From Pseudomicrostroma phylloplanum (Eukaryota > Basidiomycota > Exobasidiomycetes > Microstromatales): a DNA stretch of 64,000 bases. A model generated the notes under the pieces. That model ran no database searches and was not told where the DNA came from. It was given only the letters and a program-made list of their open reading frames with translations. Numbering within the stretch: position 1 is the stretch's first letter; each line of letters begins with the position of its first letter. Positions 11,594-22,812 of the stretch are shown one piece after another. The position numbers and the translations under genes were made by a program. The DNA lies in NCBI GenBank assembly GCA_039545275.1, contig BCHS01000002.1:744001-808000 (forward strand), read 5' to 3'.

Positions 11594-13257
11594 TCAGTCG
11601 AGATCGTAAGGATCCCCATCCGGGCTCAACGAACTGCCTGCTCCGAACCCGCCGCGCATCCTGCTGGACTCCTCTTGTGTCCCAGTCCGAGCTGCACCGG
11701 CACCACTGGCAGTCCGCCTCTCTGCTGCCTCGCGCGTCTTCCTCCTACGCTCCTCTGGGGAGTCTTCTTCGTCCTCCCACTCCTCGTCCGTGTCCTCCAG
11801 CTCGCCAAACGTCTGCGCAGTGGTATAAGGGTTGTGGGACGTCTGCGCCTGCGCTGACGCCGACGCCTGTGCGCTTGTTCCTGTGCTAGGCCCATCTTCT
11901 TGTTGCCGCTGCGCTTGACCTGAAGTCCTGTTCGCAGTTGCGCTGGGCTCCAGAGCTTCTCGACAGATGGGACATGTGCCGTTGCGCTGCAGCCATGGGA
12001 CGATGCACTCCTCATGGCCTGCGTGCTTGCAAGGAAGGAGCACTAGGGTATCGCTCGCGGGCTCCTCCCCAGGAAGGTACTCGGGAGGATCGTCATTCGC
12101 ATCGTCTGTAACCCCAGCCGCTTCCGAGGGTCTGCGAGAATGAATCGGGGAGGTAGAAGCCGTGCTGGGGATGATCTCGTCGAAGCAGGTGGGACATTCT
12201 CGATTCCGTGCAAGCTTAGAAGCAGTAGGGTCCCCGATCTTCAGACGCTTCAGCTTGCCGATGGCTTCTTCGCTAGCAGGTGGCGGAGCTGTGGATCCTT
12301 GAGTCTGCTCCATCATCTGCGTGATGATATCGTCGAGCCCTTGCTGCCCAAGTACATAGTCCCCCATCCGACCTCCGCCTGCACCACCGAAGAAGGAAGA
12401 GAAGAGACCATTGAGGATGTCCCCAGCAGGCGCCGTCCCATGAGAGCCTTCGTTCTCGCCATCTGTTGGACCGAAGATATCTACCAGGGCATTTCGAAGG
12501 GCAGCGAATTGTGGGGGGAAAGGCTGCTCCTGAGCGCTCCTACTCCCTTCAGCCCAACCAAAGGGGTCGTTCTCGTCTGTGGTACCATGCGAGCCATAGT
12601 CGAATGGCCGGCCATCCGCCCCTCCACCTGCTCCACCCATCCCATCATCGGGTCGTGTGTAGGGACTGTTGCTACCGCGGCCTGCATTGTTGCTAGCGCT
12701 GCTGCTCCCTCCTCTTGTTCCGCTGCTGTTCATATAGGCGTACTGGAACCCGAAAGGACCCAATCTTCCGCCGCCCGACCTGACTCGAGGCCCTCCTTCC
12801 TCTCTCGGAGAATCTGCTCCGCCCCATGTGTTCTGTGGCTGAGGCCTTGCGGAGGAGCTTGCATCGTCCTGCGACTGGTTCCTTGTATTTGCAGCTGCTC
12901 CGGTAAAGGTACTCATGAGATTCCACAGGACGCCGCCGATGTCGAGGGACGCCCCACCTCCCCCTCGAGGAGGCGTAGGCTGAGCGCTTTGGGCAGGGGG
13001 TGGGGTATCACCGCCTGTGCCAAAGTCACTTGATGGAGTGATCTAAGACAGGGCATTCCGTGTTCGTCTTCAGTATGTTTGTAAGGCACAGTGTCCCTGC
13101 TGCAATGTCAGCTCGCCACTCCACTCACCTCCTCCATGAAGTCAGATCCACATCGCGGACAGGTGGGTCCAGGCTGCAGCAATGGACGCCCCTCGAAAGA
13201 GCATTGGTGGCAGTACGAGAGCGGAGGCGAGGCGCCACTGCCGCCTTGGCTGGCCAT
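11594..13257 (-). CDS. RING-H2 E3 ubiquitin ligase with N-terminal zinc ribbon (RNF115/126 type)
   Basis: Two exons, 13257-13129 and 13042-11594, 525 residues. Exon 1 encodes a zinc ribbon (YCHQCSFEGRPL, then CPRCGSDFMEE), as in the RNF115/RNF126 ligases where it binds ubiquitin or substrate. The middle is Gly/Ser/Pro rich with a short conserved-looking helix (YVLGQQGLDDIITQMMEQ). The RING-H2 reads CPTC, a long insert, then CKHAGHEEC and CPIC. Zinc ligands are complete. The spacing between the second and third ligands is 51 residues, longer than usual, and filled with Ser/Asp/Glu/Pro. The C-terminal 150 residues are acidic and disordered. Divergent from the GH55 gene. Likely a protein quality-control ligase, inferred from the domain pair. 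Confidence 0.85.
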
Positions 13258-13737
13258 AGTGATACAGTGGTTATGTGTACCTCCGCAGCAAGAAGAGGAT
13301 GAGACGATATGGGAGACAGATACTCTGTTGAGGTAGTGTGATGGGACGAGAGCAACAGTGTGGAGCATGGCTGCAGCGGGACATCTGTCAGGCGACTCGG
13401 AGCGGAGAGGCCCCCACCCCAGTATTACGTAAGCAACGCCGCTCGTCTCCTCAACGGTGGAGCCACCTCCGAACGTGGACAGCATTTGTGCTACAGAATC
13501 GAAACACTTTTGCGTGCTAAGCATCTATTGTCACTTTATACCGCTACCTCGGTGATCGCATCGCAATCGGTGCAATATCGAATGTGCATCGGTAGGCTAT
13601 CCTGATCTCCGGGGCAGAGTCTTAATTCCGAGGCTTGGCAATTGGCACCTCCACCACGGAAAGGGAAGCAGACGCAGCATCTGTCGCTCGTCCACTGCTT
13701 GGCGCTGTGTATGTCGCACATCGGATAGTCCAGCAAG
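13258..13737. promoter_or_regulatory. Divergent region between RING ligase and GH55 gene
   Basis: 480 bp. I looked here for an upstream exon that would give the GH55 protein a signal peptide. ATGs at 13338, 13372 and 13581 do not lead into hydrophobic sequence with a usable donor, so none is supported. Confidence 0.4.
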
Positions 13738-16326
13738 ATGGTCGACATGTCTCTGTTGCGCCGAATGAACGCAAGCAGCGACAACAGTAAGCCAAAGGCA
13801 TCAGGCTACTGGCTGTCTCAACTCCCCAGGCAAGGTCTTGTGAGTGCACAGAAGCCGCGCATTGCACCGGACATGTCCAGTCTGGAGGCTCACCAGGCTA
13901 CTGCTGTAGGCCCCACACCATCCCTCAGGCTCATCATACGACGTCTTCCGCGATGTCAAGAACTTTGGGGCAAAAGGCGACGGGCTGGCCGACGATACTG
14001 ACGCTATCAACAGAGCCATCAGCCATGGCGGTCGCAGTGGAGGAGGCGAGCCCGGGAATGACAGCTCTACGATTTCTCCCGCCCTCGTCTACTTCCCTTC
14101 TGGTACCTATCGTATTACACGTCCCATCATAAGCTACTACTACACTTCTCTGATAGGCGATGCATCCAATCGGCCTATTCTAAAGGCCGACAGGGCTTTT
14201 CAGGGTTTGGCTATCATCGATGAAAATCCATACCTAGCTGGAGGCAGAAATTGGTATACCAACCAGAACAACTTCTTCCGATCAGTCGCACATCTGATCA
14301 TTGACCTGACAGCTGTCAATCCCGCCACAGAGTGCGCTGGAATTCATCACCAGGTCGCACAAGCTACCGGTCTCAGGCACGTACATTTCGAGCTTCGACG
14401 ATGGTCAAAAGACAGCCCGGAGGCCGGACAGAGGGGCATCTTCATGGAAAATGGTTCGGGAGGGCACATGTCTGATTTGAGCTTCCGGGGCGGCAAGCAG
14501 GGTATGTGGGTAGGTAACCAGCAATTCACCGTCCAGCGCTGCCGCTTCGACGAGTGCGCTACTGCCATCTCTCAGCATTGGAGCTGGAACTTCTTGTACA
14601 ACCGGATGCAGATCAATGATTGCAAGGTCGGCCTTGAGATGCGGGTCGAACCCGTGGACGGGAAAGAGGAAAGTGCTCAAGGGGCTGCAAGTGTTATCTG
14701 TAGCGATTGGGAGATCAGCAACACGAATATTGCATTCGATATCGTTGGCCAAGGCACACCGTCAAGGGGTAGCCTTGTGCTAGACAACGTCAGGACGGAA
14801 AATTGTCAGACCATCGTTGCCCGCTCGATACGGCAATGGGAGCCAATGCTGTCGGGCAGTGGGGTTGTTGCCCTCCTGTTGCCGAGGATGTATGAAAATA
14901 TCACAATCACAGACTGGAGCTGGCATGGCGACTCGGCACCAGTGACACCTTCAGCGCCTCGCACTGGCCCACTAGTGCTGCCACGACCATGCGACATGGT
15001 TGATGGGGAAGGTCAATGGCTCCACCACTCTCGACCGGAATGTAAGTACTCTGACTTGACCACGAGCCGGTCGACGAGAGCCAGCTGCTTACAGCCTTGC
15101 ATTCCACATCTCAGACCTCGACCTCGACGCAAGCCATTTTATGAGCCTCAGAGATGAAGGAGGGAAAGGAGACGGGGCAGCAGACGATACCGCTTCCTTT
15201 CAAGCGGCTGTCCGCAAGTCAGCGGCCGAAGGCAAGGTCCTCTACGTTCCTCATGGCCAGTATCTCTTGACTTCGACTGTGGTCATACCACCTGGATGTC
15301 GCATCGTGGGTGAGGTATGGCCAGTCTTCCTTGGTTCAGGACCCAAATTCCGCGATGAGAACTGTCCACGTGTAGTCGTACAGGTAGGCGAGAGCGATGG
15401 CCAGGAAGGTCAAGTGGAGATCTCCGAGTGCATCTTCTCGACCAAAGGACCATCTGCAGGCGCGATTGTCCTGCAATGGCAGCTGCGAGGAAGGCTTCGA
15501 GAAGACGATGAGAATGCCGCTCTCCCAGGTATATGGGACACGCATATTCGCCTCGGTGGTTTCCGCGGCTCAGACTTGGACGACGAGCGTTTCGATAGCG
15601 ACCGGCCCCTGGATCTCTCGAATGGCTGGGCATGCTTCCTCGCCTTTCATCTCACCTCTCGCTCCAGTGGCTGCTTCGTCAACAATTGGGTGTGGCTGGC
15701 GGACCACATCCTCGACACCTGTTGGCCTGATCGACACGCCTGATCGACACGCAGGAAAGCAGATCTCCCTGCTTGCTTCCAGGGGAATTCTGATCGAGAG
15801 CAATCCTGGACCGGTCATGCTCTGGGGAGGAGCTTCAGAGCACTTCCTGCTCTATCAATACCAGCTGAACAAGGCAAGGAACGTTCTCATCGCTCATAGC
15901 CAGACCGAAAGTCCCTACTTCCTCGGAGAACGATGTGCGCTTCCTCAAGAGCTCGTACGGCCAAGGGCCGACTGGTGTGACCCCACGTGGGAGGAGAGCG
16001 ACAAAAGTCAAGGGGACTCCTTCAAAAGTCGATCATGGGGCATCCGCATCATCGATTCTGCTTCTGTCCATCTCTTTGCTGCTGGCCTCTATAGCTTCTT
16101 CGACTCCTACAGTCAGGACAGGCTGTCAGCTCGGAGGTGTCAGGAGGCTCTCCTTAGCATCGAAGCATGTGCTCGCAAGAACAAACCAGACACCGGCATC
16201 AATATCGTGGGTCTCAATACCGTCGGTACAGAGAGTATGGTCATAATTGATGGTAGGAAGGTCGTCGATGAGCTGATGTTCAGAAACGGGTTCACCAGTA
16301 CTCTGGGCTATTATTTCGCGCCATAG
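13738..16326 (+). pseudogene. GH55 exo-beta-1,3-glucanase, frameshifted by a 13-bp duplication
   Basis: Exons 13738-13839, 13910-15041 and 15115-16326. It encodes both halves of the GH55 double beta-helix: VKNFGAKGDGLADDTDAIN and FPSGTYRITRPIISYYYT in the first half, then GGKGDGAADDTASF, YVPHGQYLLTSTVVIP and VGEVWPVFLGSGPKF in the second, and GILIES followed by LLYQYQ near the end. GH55 enzymes hydrolyse beta-1,3-glucan from the non-reducing end. At 15726-15751 a 13-bp unit is present twice in tandem. As written, the frame stops at 15743 (620 residues) and the last quarter is out of frame; with one unit the gene would read through to 16326 (about 810 residues, normal for the family). No signal peptide is visible at the N-terminus, which is unusual. 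Either a young pseudogene or a sequence error. Confidence 0.85.
15726..15751 (+). repeat. 13-bp perfect tandem duplication inside the GH55 reading frame
   Basis: The unit CCTGATCGACACG occurs at 15726-15738 and again at 15739-15751. The extra 13 bp moves the frame by one and creates TGA at 15741-15743. The sequence on both sides reads as conserved GH55 protein, in different frames. Confidence 0.95.
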
Positions 16327-16442
16327 AGGGTCACATACTGTCATGATTAGCGTCATTGTACCAGACGTCATCCTACCCTCAAATGTGACAATCTCTACCA
16401 TTCGTCTTATTGCTGTAACGGTACCGTGTGCTAGAGTTTCCT

Positions 16443-17144
16443 TCACTGTTGCTGCTTGTGTCTTGCACTCCTCTCCCGCACCACCTCCAGTCCAGCCTTC
16501 TCTCCCGCTCCCACAGTGCCAAAGAGTGCGTCCCTGATCCTTGCGCTCCTCTCATCCAATTGACTCCTGAGCACAGCCGCAGATGCACCCGGCTGGATGT
16601 GCGTCTGCTCTGGCTCACTTTCGCTTAGTTCTGGCCTGGGTGACTTGGGCAGCTTAGTGACTTGGGCTCCATCGCGGAGGAAGGAGCGTCTGAGTTGATC
16701 GTATGCGAATTCACGAGGCGATCTCTGCGGCGCCAGCGACCCTCGAGTCATAGAACTGGCCTCGTAGCTCGTCCAATCCAGGAGAGGGCGGACTGTGGGC
16801 TCCTCGTGAAATCCGTCTCGGGGTCCCGCCTGCGTTACCTGATTCAGCCTCGCGACGAGAAAGTCTCCATCGTAGAAGGTGGGAACGCTGTCTTTTGCTC
16901 CTGCGTCTCGTTGGCTCTCCCTGGAGCCCCAGATATCGTAGTGCAGTGTCTGGTCAATGGCGTCGTCGATGCCCGATTGAGCCGAGGCCGAGGTGGAAGT
17001 CGAAGCAGAGCTAGAAGCGGCGCTCGTTGGGTAGAAGGAGGGACTGAGGTGGTAGAGCGAGATGGCATGGCGCAGCTTCTGATCGCGTGTCCTCGCTACT
17101 TTCACTGCTTGCCTCCTGAGTGCTGCTGATACCTGCGTGGACAT
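16443..17144 (-). CDS. Unrecognised 233-residue basic protein, possibly mitochondrial
   Basis: Single exon from the ATG at 17144. I do not recognise the family. The N-terminus (MSTQVSAALRRQAVKVARTR) has Arg/Lys and no acidic residues, with an amphipathic pattern, so it could be a mitochondrial presequence. A Ser/Ala-rich linker follows (about residues 40-60), then a segment with aromatic residues (LHYDIWG, TFYDGDFLVARLNQV, PLLDWTSYEAS, FAYDQLRRSFLRDG). The last 60 residues are charged and probably helical. The frame is open 92 codons upstream of 17144 but that stretch is compositionally unlike the rest. Its shape fits small mitochondrial ribosome or assembly factors, but this is only an inference. 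Confidence 0.65.
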   Translation of the reverse strand: MSTQVSAALRRQAVKVARTRDQKLRHAISLYHLSPSFYPTSAASSSASTSTSASAQSGIDDAIDQTLHYDIWGSRESQRDAGAKDSVPTFYDGDFLVARLNQVTQAGPRDGFHEEPTVRPLLDWTSYEASSMTRGSLAPQRSPREFAYDQLRRSFLRDGAQVTKLPKSPRPELSESEPEQTHIQPGASAAVLRSQLDERSARIRDALFGTVGAGEKAGLEVVRERSARHKQQQ

Positions 17145-17498
17145 ATTGTAGGTAGCGTGTGGGTATAGGCGATGGTGACGGTGTCGTTGTGGTAGCTGCG
17201 ATACGCACAGAGCTCCTGGTCTGAGAAGGTCACGAAAAAGACGGGTGACCGGGAGCGGGAACGGAACGGCTGCTGGGCTTTGCAACTCCGCCAGATCACG
17301 TTGCGCCGAGTCGATCTTGTTGTGCCTCGCGCCACGCGGGAAGAGCGACGCATCGGCGAGAGCAACACGACCCTCGGTCCGTCCGTCTGTCCGTCCGCCC
17401 GTGCTTGTACATTCCATCATCCTTCCCCTGCCATCGCCCGTGTCGTCCGTCCATCCCCCTCACCCTTCTCCCTTGGTCGTGCTTCCCATCCTACATCT
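17145..17498. promoter_or_regulatory. Divergent promoter region, unknown protein / BRN1
   Basis: 354 bp between divergent start codons. The half next to BRN1 is pyrimidine-rich (repeated CCGTCCGTC around 17375-17400 and CCATCC/CCTCACCC stretches), a common feature of fungal leaders. Confidence 0.4.
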
Positions 17499-20400
17499 AT
17501 GCCAGCGCTCGACGGTCCCCGTCATCCGAGTAGTAGCCACGGCAGCAGCGGCGCCAGAGGACCACTCGAGCAGTCATCTTCGACCAACACAACACAGAGG
17601 GGGCCATCCAGTGGATTCCGTGTGCCGAGCAAGCTCATGCAAAGTAACTCGCGCTCGGTCAGCGCAGCAGTACCTTCATCGTCCCTCAGGAGAGATGAGA
17701 ATAGCAGTCATGGTAACACAGACGAGTATGACGATGACGAGGACGAGCTTGGTGCGGTGCCGCGCAAACCCAGCTCGGCTCCTAAGGCTCGACGCTCTCT
17801 AGGCGGTAGCAGCAGCAGCAGACTAGCTTCTAGCAACTATCAAGGCCAGAGAAGCTCGTCCAGAGCCGATGGCCACTATGCTCACCCACCTTCTGACGCT
17901 TCGGGCCCCTCATACCCCTCTAGCGGGCCCGGAGCTGCTGGAGGCGCGTCCACCTCTCGCACGGCTTCTTCGTCTCACACCAACCGGAGTGGTATGAGCG
18001 CCCTAGCCAGGGCTAATGCAAATGCAAGGAGGATCAGCGTTGGACCTCCCGGTATACTGGGAGGAGCGGGAGCTCCAGGACAGCTGGAGGCAGTCAAGAA
18101 GCTGAATGTTGACAGCACCAGCTTCGATGAGTGGATGAAGATGGCGACCGACAATGTGAGTGACGGGAATTCGGCAAGGCATGGGTCAAGGTTGGCTCGC
18201 TGATGTCTTCCCGCCGCCCTCCTGGCCTTGCAGAAAATCAATCCCACAAACACCTTCTCCATCGCCCTCATCGACTACTTCCACGACATGTCTCTGCTTC
18301 GATCTGACTCTGGGGATGGGTCCATCAACTTCCAGAAGGCTTCGTGTACGCTCGACGGCTGTGTCAAAGTTTGGACCAGCCGAGTTGACAGCGTCGTCAC
18401 TGAGACCGGCAAGCTGCTGAATGGTCTAGTGGGCGATGGTCGAGGAGCAGTGGATGATGGAGACGATGGCAGCGGAGAGCTAGAGCTTGATGAGGATGGC
18501 AACCCAATCGGACCTCGCGGCAAGAAGGACAAGAAGAAGCGAGCTCGAGCGAAAGAGGCTACTCTCGTCAAGAACTTCTCCGCCATTGCTGTCAAGAAGC
18601 TAGATTTGGAGTACACAGTCGATCCATTGTTCAAGAAGACCAGCGCAGACTTTGACGAGGGCGGCGCGGGAGGCCTGTTGATGAACCATCTAGGAGTCGA
18701 CGACGGCATGAGGGTTGTCTTCGACGCTGGGGAAGCGCCTGGTCTGCCAACAGATGACGATCCAAAGGGAGCCGATGACGAGGAGGACGAAGACGCCGAG
18801 GATGCCGACGGGGCCACTAGAGCTGTCGATCAAGTCGACCTCACAAAACTCGTCGGAAAGCTCTTCGGAGACGACTCTGCGACGGTGCTGAAGGACTCCT
18901 TCGATCCTCTCGCTGAGCTACTTCAAGGAAGGACGGTCTGCCCATCGCTCTCTCGCTTTTCCTTTGCCCCAGATCAAGAGCATGCTCTCTTCGGACAGGA
19001 AGCTGATGACTCCGATGAGGACGACGATGCTCATGCGGGCGGTGTCTACCTCAATCCGACCGTCACTGCAACACCGTGGGGAGGCGATGAAGGTGCAGCA
19101 CAAGACTTCGGCTTTGGCTCTCCAGGTGGCTTCGAAGGCGAGGACGGTGACGGTAGCGGCGCAGATCTCTTTGGCGTACCGGCCGAGCTTGATCGAGACG
19201 CAGAGGTATTCGGGCTACCAGCCGAGGGACCATCTTCTTTCAACCACCAATCGTCTCAATACTCGCAACAGCAGAACCAAGGTGCTGGGGACGATGACTT
19301 TGACTTCCTCGACGGCGGAGAAGGCCCGCCTGGCCTGCAAGGCGAAGATGGGGAGGAGAATGTGCACTGGGACCCCAGACAGGGTCCATCGCAACATGAC
19401 CTCCTTCTCGCCTTCAAAGGCGTGTCGGGCAACAACGACGAAGGGCAGGACGGCGAGAGCGGCGGAGCTCAGGCTGCAGGTGGGCTCTTTGACTACTTCG
19501 ACCAGAAGCTGATGAAGAGTTGGGCCGGTCCCGAGCATTGGAAGATGAGATCAAGGCTTGCTGGCTTCGGCGGCTTCCAGAGTGCACAGCAACAAGGGGG
19601 CAGTGGAGAAGCAGGCGAGGGCGACGATCTGGCATCTGCGAAGAGGAAGCGGGCTCCGAAGGAGGCGTTCGTCATCGACTTCACCTCTGAAGAGAGCGCA
19701 GTGTCAGCAAAGGAGCTCTTCGAAGCTCCACGTTCTAGCGCCACTACAGTCTTGCCCAAGACAAGAACCAAGCCGGAAGCCTTCCTGCTGCCGGAAGATC
19801 GACACTTCAGCTCGCGGATGCTGCTCCGACTCTTCAGCAAGCCTCGAGCTGTGCTCAACATCCGAACACGCAAAGGCGCTGTACGCTTTGGCGGGCCGAC
19901 CCTTCCCGGCTTTGCCGGAGGATCTGGCGAGGGCGAAGTCGATGGAGAATTTTGGGCACAGCAACAGGCCGCAAGAGAGGCAGAAGGCTTCGACTTCATG
20001 GGCGGTGATGGTGACAATGGCGAAGGTGCTATGCCTCTGGATACCCAATTCTACCATGATGGAGATGACGAAGGAGCCTTCGAGCTCGCCTCTTCGATGC
20101 CTCAGCAGTCGAACCCCAACTCTGCGATTGACGTCGACGTTGCCGACTTCGAGGAGGCTGATCTGGCCGCCCAAGCTGCTGCGATGAAGCGGGTGAAGCC
20201 AGAGTATGTCAATTACGCCAAGAAGGCAAAGAGGGTCGATGTCAGAAAGCTGAAGGAGAACATCTGGAAGGAGCTGGGGATCGAAGGAATTGTGGCAACC
20301 GAGGAAGGTCGTGTGGACGAGAGCGAAGATGAAGACTTGGTGAGTATCCCTGCAACCTTGGCGGAGACCGGACAGCTCGCTAATGCTCGCCAATCTCTTG

Positions 20401-20825
20401 CTGCTCAGGATACACCGCGGACACCTCGGTCTTCGCCGCCTCCTTCAGCTATGTCTGCTCTGCAGCCCAAGACTTTCCGCTCGGTCCTCACAGGTCTGCG
20501 TAAGGCATACCCGAAGGAGAAGATGGAGGAAATCAGTACCTCCTTCTGCTTCATTTGTCTCCTGCACCTGGCCAATGAGGAAGGGCTTGAGATCAAGATC
20601 GGGGAGCAGGGCAGCAACAACGGTTTCTCCACCAGGAAGCTCAACGGCGCCTTTAAGACGCCAGGGCGTATCATCGAAGAGGATGAGGAGGACGAAGATG
20701 AGGACGGAGAAGGCGGGGATGATGCAGAGGGCGAGGACGATGATGAAGACTGGACCTCTCTGCCCGTGGGAAGGCTGGAGTATCTGCGGATCAAGAAGGA
20801 TCCTAATGCGGGACGAAGCGCATGA
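17499..20825 (+). CDS. BRN1: Condensin complex subunit 2 (Barren/Brn1/Cnd2/CAP-H)
   Basis: Exons 17499-18155, 18234-20339 and 20409-20825, 1059 residues if the third-exon intron is spliced. Brn1 is the kleisin that closes the condensin SMC2-SMC4 ring and is needed for mitotic chromosome compaction. Family blocks: TSFDEWMKMATDNKINPTN across intron 1, WTSRVDSVVTETGKLLNGL near residue 260, LFGDDSATVLKDSFDPLAELL, and the C-terminal winged helix TFRSVLTGLRKAYPKEKMEEISTSFCFICLLHLANEEGLEI. The first 200 residues are Ser-rich and disordered. Several acidic runs interrupt the middle, and a Glu/Asp run precedes the C-terminus. The second intron (20340-20408) is 69 bp with no in-frame stop, so retention would add 23 residues without breaking the frame. 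Confidence 0.93.
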
Positions 20826-21105
20826 ACGATTGATGTTCCATGTCAGTACTGTGCTTCTTGGCCTGCTCTTTCACCTTGTTATTGTATCGACAGATCGCTC
20901 TTCTCGAGAGTTACCTTGTGCGTGTGAGATTCTCGTTCTATTTCAAGTCGAATTGATCGGTGCACAAGCCAGCTTCCACCGGCAAAGCGCTGACCGGCAG
21001 AAGCGGCTGCCGAGAGCCGACGCCTAGGCGTCCTTCCGCACTTCGTATCCCACATTCCTCGGTAGCCCAGATCACTGATCCTCGCACTCTACAACATCGT
21101 CAGCA

Positions 21106-22583
21106 ATGCCTCTGCGAGCCTACCCACGCTCGACTTTCAAAGCCTCGGAAAAGCCCGAGCGCGTCTACTCCTACTTGGACGTGCCTGCCTCCTCCTCGAG
21201 CAACCCCGCACCTCCGATCCTCTTCCTACACGGTTTCCCCGATCTAGCAATCGGCTGGTCCGATCAAATCGACTACTTCTCCTCTCGCGGGCATCGATGT
21301 ATCGCACCTGATATGCTCGGGTACGGGCTGACGTCGCGACCCTCGAGGGAGGAGGGGCGATTGGGGGAGTACGCCATCATGAGCATGAGTGGGGATATTG
21401 CGCGTCTGGTGCAGCATGCCTTGAGCCCCAGCAAAGGTAACTCTGGTACCAGTGCCAGTGCTGGATCCAGCTCCGGCTCGGATGCAGGGAAAGTGATCGT
21501 CATTTCGCACGACCATGGCGCCAATTTTGCTTGGAAGTTCACGCACTACTATCCCGATCTTGTGCTGGGAATGGTCGGACTCTGTGTGCCCTATGCGAGG
21601 ATCACGAACCGGTGGGCCTCGAGAGAAGTGATTACGCAGCTCATCCCTACCTTTGGGTACCAAATGTTCTTCGAGGAAGAGAGGAGCTCGGAGATCATCC
21701 AGGACCAGGTGAGTAAATAAGCAGGCAAGGGAATCGAGTATTTCTGCAACTCTGAAGAGAAGCGAGGTATGCAGATTGGGAAGGCCATGCCTGACTCCCT
21801 TCGCTGTGTCTGTCTGGTTGTTCAGCTGGAGACGTTCCTCCTCAACATCTACAGCAAAGTCGGCCTCTTCACCCTCGACCCAAGCCAAGAGCGCACAGAA
21901 GCCGAGTCGCCCGAGTTCAAAGGCAATCTGGAACGCCTGCTCCTCCAAGCTGGCAAGGAAGGCAGCGCCGGCGGAGACCAAGACGCCCTAGGCTCTTCGC
22001 GGTCGGAGAAGGAGAAGAAGAGAAACGACCTCATCATGAATCCGGAGGTTTTTGACTACTACATGGAGCAGTTTGGCGCCAAGACGGGAGGCATCGATGG
22101 TGCACTCAATTGGTACCGTACGAGGAAGATGAACTTTGATGATGAGCAGAGTTAGTACAGTACAGACGCGGCGCAGGGATACCGAAGCTTCATCCTCCTC
22201 TGACACCGTTTCTTCCCTTGGGTCCCTGTACTATACCACATAGCCGTCAAGGAGAAGAATTACCCCACGTCTTTCCCGGTGCTCGCTGTAGTACCAGATC
22301 GCGATGTAAGTTCGACCTTGCTAAGACTCCATCGGCCCGCGAGCAGCGTTCCCTCACCTTCTCAGAGACTGACACCTTGCATCGGTGACCGACTTACCCA
22401 CAGGCCGCCCTCCCCTCCGTTCTCTTCTCCAACCTCCTAAGGGATATACCACATGCAGAGCGAGTGGACATGCGCGACTGTGGACACTTTGTCCAACTCG
22501 AGCAGCCACAGCAGCTCGCCCAAGCCATCGAGGGATGGATGGTCAGACATGGCCTCAGTGGTGCGAAGAAGGCGAACCTGTGA
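21106..22583 (+). CDS. Epoxide hydrolase, alpha/beta-hydrolase fold
   Basis: Four exons: 21106-21708, 21826-22150, 22244-22305 and 22404-22583, 389 residues. Opens epoxides to diols in the cytosol, from family knowledge. Visible signatures: HGFPD (oxyanion HGxP, near residue 44), GYGLTS, the nucleophile elbow SHDHGANFAW (Asp near residue 133), the acid region FPVLAVVPDRD at the end of exon 3, and the catalytic His in DCGHFVQLEQP near the C-terminus. A Ser/Gly-rich insert (about residues 108-126) precedes the nucleophile strand. The cap region spans exons 1 and 2. The order of triad residues matches epoxide hydrolases rather than dehalogenases, but the substrate cannot be told. The small 62-bp third exon carries the catalytic acid loop. 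Confidence 0.87.
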
Positions 22584-22812
22584 TTGCTCCTCATATGACG
22601 CAAGTAGACACTTTGGTCGTGGCGGTACCCTTCACATGCATAGAAAAGAGTGAACGATGTCGCGCTAGGTCTGGCGATGATAGAGTCGTGAAGTGATATA
22701 TTGCAACAAGACGAGACTGACATTCCGGATCTGGACCAAAAAGGTGACGTGACAATGAGAACAGGAGAAGAGAGGACAATGTCACTGCAGCAAGGCAGCG
22801 TGCGGGGTTTCT
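22584..22812. other. Convergent 3' region
   Basis: 229 bp between converging genes. Nothing but 3' untranslated sequence is apparent. Confidence 0.4.

Noticed and set aside
12140..13033. Plus-strand 297-residue ORF
   Set aside because: Antisense to the RING ligase exon 2; Cys/Arg/Ser-rich shadow with no ordered domain.
15650..15752. An intron (GT at about 15689, AG at 15754) as the explanation for the GH55 frameshift
   Set aside because: It would remove conserved GH55 sequence (VWLADH region), and the exact tandem 13-bp unit explains the shift more simply.
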